NCBI RefSeq assembly: GCF_041734735.1
Contig: NC_134906.1
Coordinates: forward strand, 31,277,000-31,340,999
DNA from: Babylonia areolata
Taxonomy: Eukaryota > Mollusca > Gastropoda > Neogastropoda > Buccinidae
Length of the DNA: 64,000 bases
Direction of reading: 5' to 3'
Below, one piece after another: positions 61,894-64,000 of this stretch. The notes under the pieces are model-generated. The model saw only the letters and a program-made list of their open reading frames with translations. It ran no database searches and was not told where the DNA came from. The position numbers and the translations under genes were made by a program. Each line of letters begins with the position of its first letter. The stretch's first letter is position 1.

Positions 61894-63440
61894 CTGTCAA
61901 CCAACAACATCTTACAGATGTATCTGCACACCTGTCAACCAACAACATCTTACAGATGTATTTGCACATCTGTCAACCAACATCTTACAGATGTATTTGC
62001 ACACCTGTCAACCAACAACATCTTACAGATGTATTTTTTCAATTGTCAACCAACATCATTTTACAGATGTATTTGTACACCTGTCAACCAACAACATCTT
62101 ACAGATGTATTTGTACACATGTCAACCAACATCATCTTACTGATTATTTGCACACCTGTCTGACAACATCATCTTACTGATGTATTTGTACATCTGTCAA
62201 CCAAACAACATCTTACAGATGTATCTGTACACCTGTCAACCAACAATATCTTTCAGATGTATTTGTACACCTGTCAACCAACAACATCTTACAGATGTAT
62301 CTGTACACCTGTCAACCAACAATATCTTTCAGATGTATTTGTACACCTGTCAACCAACAACATCTTACAGATGTATCTGTACACCTGTCAACAAACAATA
62401 TCTTTCAGATGTATTTGTACACTTGTCAACCAACTACATCTTACAGATGTATCTGTACACCTGTCAATCAACAATATCTTTCAGATGTATTTGTACACCT
62501 GTCAACCAACAACATCTTACAGATGTATCTGTACACCTGTCAACCAACAATATCTTTCAGATGTATTTGTACACCTGTCAACCAAACAACATCTTACAGA
62601 TGTAACTGTACACCTGTCAACCAACAATATCTTTCAGATGTATTTGTACACCTGTCAACCAACAATATCTTACAGATGTATCTGTACACCTGTCAACCAA
62701 CAATATCTTTCAGATGTATTTGTACACCTGTCAACCAACAACATCTTACAGATGTATCTGTACACCTGTCAACCAACAATATCTTTCAGATGTATTTGTA
62801 CACCTGTCAACCAAACAACATCTTACAGATGTAACTGTACACCTGTCAACCAACAATATCTTTCAGATGTATTTGTACACCTGTCAACCAACAACATCTT
62901 AGATGTATTTGTACACCTGTCAACCAACAATATCTTTCAGATGTATTTGTACACCTGTCAACCAACAATATCTTACAGATGTATCTGTACACATGTCAAC
63001 TAACATCATCTTACAGATGTATTTGTACACATGTCAACCAATAACATCTGACATGTATTTGCACACCTGTCAACCAACAATATCATCTTACAGATGTATT
63101 TGTACACATGTCAACCAACATCATCTTACAGATGTATTTGTACACATGTCAACCAACATCATCTTACAGATGTATTTGTACACATGTCTAACAACATCAT
63201 CTTACAGATGTATTTGTAAACCTGTCAACCAACATCATCTTACAGATGTATTTGTACACATGTCTAACAACATCATCTTACAGATGTATTTGTACACATG
63301 TCAACCAACATCATCTTACAGATGTATTTGTACACATGTCAACCAACATCATCTTACAGATGTATTTGTACACATGTCAACCAACAATATCATCTTACAG
63401 ATGTATCTGCACACCCGTCAACCAAAATATCTAACAGATA
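61885..63440. repeat. Minisatellite, 38-bp unit, built on the exon A acceptor
   Basis: About 40 units. On the minus strand each reads GTTGGTTGACAG-GTGTGCAA or a drifted form (GTACAAATAC), the acceptor and first bases of exon A, followed by ATCTGTAAGATGTTG. The array starts at the exon edge and fills most of the intron. Confidence 0.93.
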
Positions 63441-63785
63441 CAAACTCTCAGGTAATTCTGGCTCACACACAAACATACACATCTTTCAAGATAATAAAAG
63501 TAGTCAGTAGCCAGTTTTAAATTCCAGCAGGTTAATCAGTCTGACAGAGGTGCTGTCTAACTGATGGATTTTACAGTAGTTTTCTGGTTAAGCCTGAGGA
63601 CAATTCTGAACACTGTATAATCATAAAGATCGGAAAAGAAAACCCACCTAGTCTTTCTGCATGACTCAACATATACCTGTGAATCATGTTTGTGATAAAT
63701 GATTATTACTATCCAATGACAGGGATGTTGTTTTTTTCTCTCTCTAATTTACAAACACAGTACTAAATACATCAATGCCAAGACA
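63441..63785. other. Unique sequence upstream of the exon A array
   Basis: AT-rich intron sequence without repeats, long frames or element signatures. Confidence 0.5.
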
Positions 63786-63822
63786 ACTTACTTCTCCCTC
63801 CCCCCTCCCCCTCCCCCCTCAC

Positions 63823-64000
63823 CTTGGTGTCAGTGGTGCAGTCCCCCCCCTCCCCCCTCCCCTTGGTTTCAGTGGTGCTGTCCCCCCTCCCCCCTCACCT
63901 TGGTGCTGTCCCCCTCCCCCCTCCCCCTCCCCCCTCACCTTGGTGTCAGTGGTGCAGTCCCCCCCCTCCCCCCTCCCCTTGGTTTCAGTGGTGCTGTCCC
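63823..64000 (-). repeat. Copies of the 3' edge and donor of the exon upstream of A
   Basis: Read on the minus strand, the block repeats GACTGCACCACTGACACCAA followed by G and a GTGAGG donor, within G-rich spacer. The exon text gives DCTTDTK in phase 0. In this family that peptide sits directly before the V-x-KYH sequence that opens exon A, so this is the end of the preceding exon. About five copies lie in 63.79-64.00 kb; two keep the full edge and the others are diverged or shortened. The exon body is beyond the window, so I cannot say which copy is used. Confidence 0.6.

Overview
The window looks like a stretch of an animal genome, most likely a mollusc and probably a gastropod. This is inferred from the interrupted host gene, three tRNA-headed SINEs of a type I associate with mollusc genomes, and LINEs that encode an endonuclease-reverse transcriptase. 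Nothing in it looks prokaryotic.

The whole window appears to lie inside one host gene on the minus strand. I can place 13 exons, 5' to 3' from 61.9 kb down to 1.8 kb, and call them A to M: A 61771-61893, B 60708-60848, C 44998-45108, D 42082-42173, E 33194-33296, F 29936-30010, G 23551-23655, H 21257-21400, I 17475-17663, J 10917-11019, K 5699-6010, L 3583-3668, M 1798-1955. Copies of the 3' edge of one more upstream exon lie at 63.8-64.0 kb. Most exons have AG acceptors and GT donors that fit the consensus. Phases agree across every junction, and about 580 codons read through without a stop. The product is an M16-family (insulinase-type) metallopeptidase of the C05D11.1-like group. The zinc-binding N-terminus must lie upstream of the window.

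Most of the intron DNA is minisatellite, about 30 arrays with units of 22-92 bp. The striking point is that many arrays are built from the splice junctions themselves. The repeat unit carries a copy of the neighbouring exon's edge together with its acceptor or donor. This is visible at the acceptors of A, B, C, D, E, G, H and J and at the donors of A, C, K, L and the exon upstream of A. Units at D (54 bp) and A (87 bp) are multiples of three, stay open and could be translated. Other arrays (for example 42 bp at 53.3-60.7 kb and 18.2-21.2 kb) show no exon sequence. Some carry higher-order duplications, including an exact 1,906-bp one.

Mobile elements have landed inside the arrays. There are two near full-length LINEs on the minus strand (6.2-10.4 kb with an intact 1,116-codon frame; 35.0-39.1 kb, broken, with an 11-bp target duplication). 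There is a 5'-truncated relative on the plus strand (15.6-17.0 kb), an L1-like fragment (11.7-13.8 kb), a broken DIRS-type tyrosine-recombinase retrotransposon (47.6-52.5 kb), and three SINEs. Each splits an array whose two halves match, so those arrays are older than the insertions.
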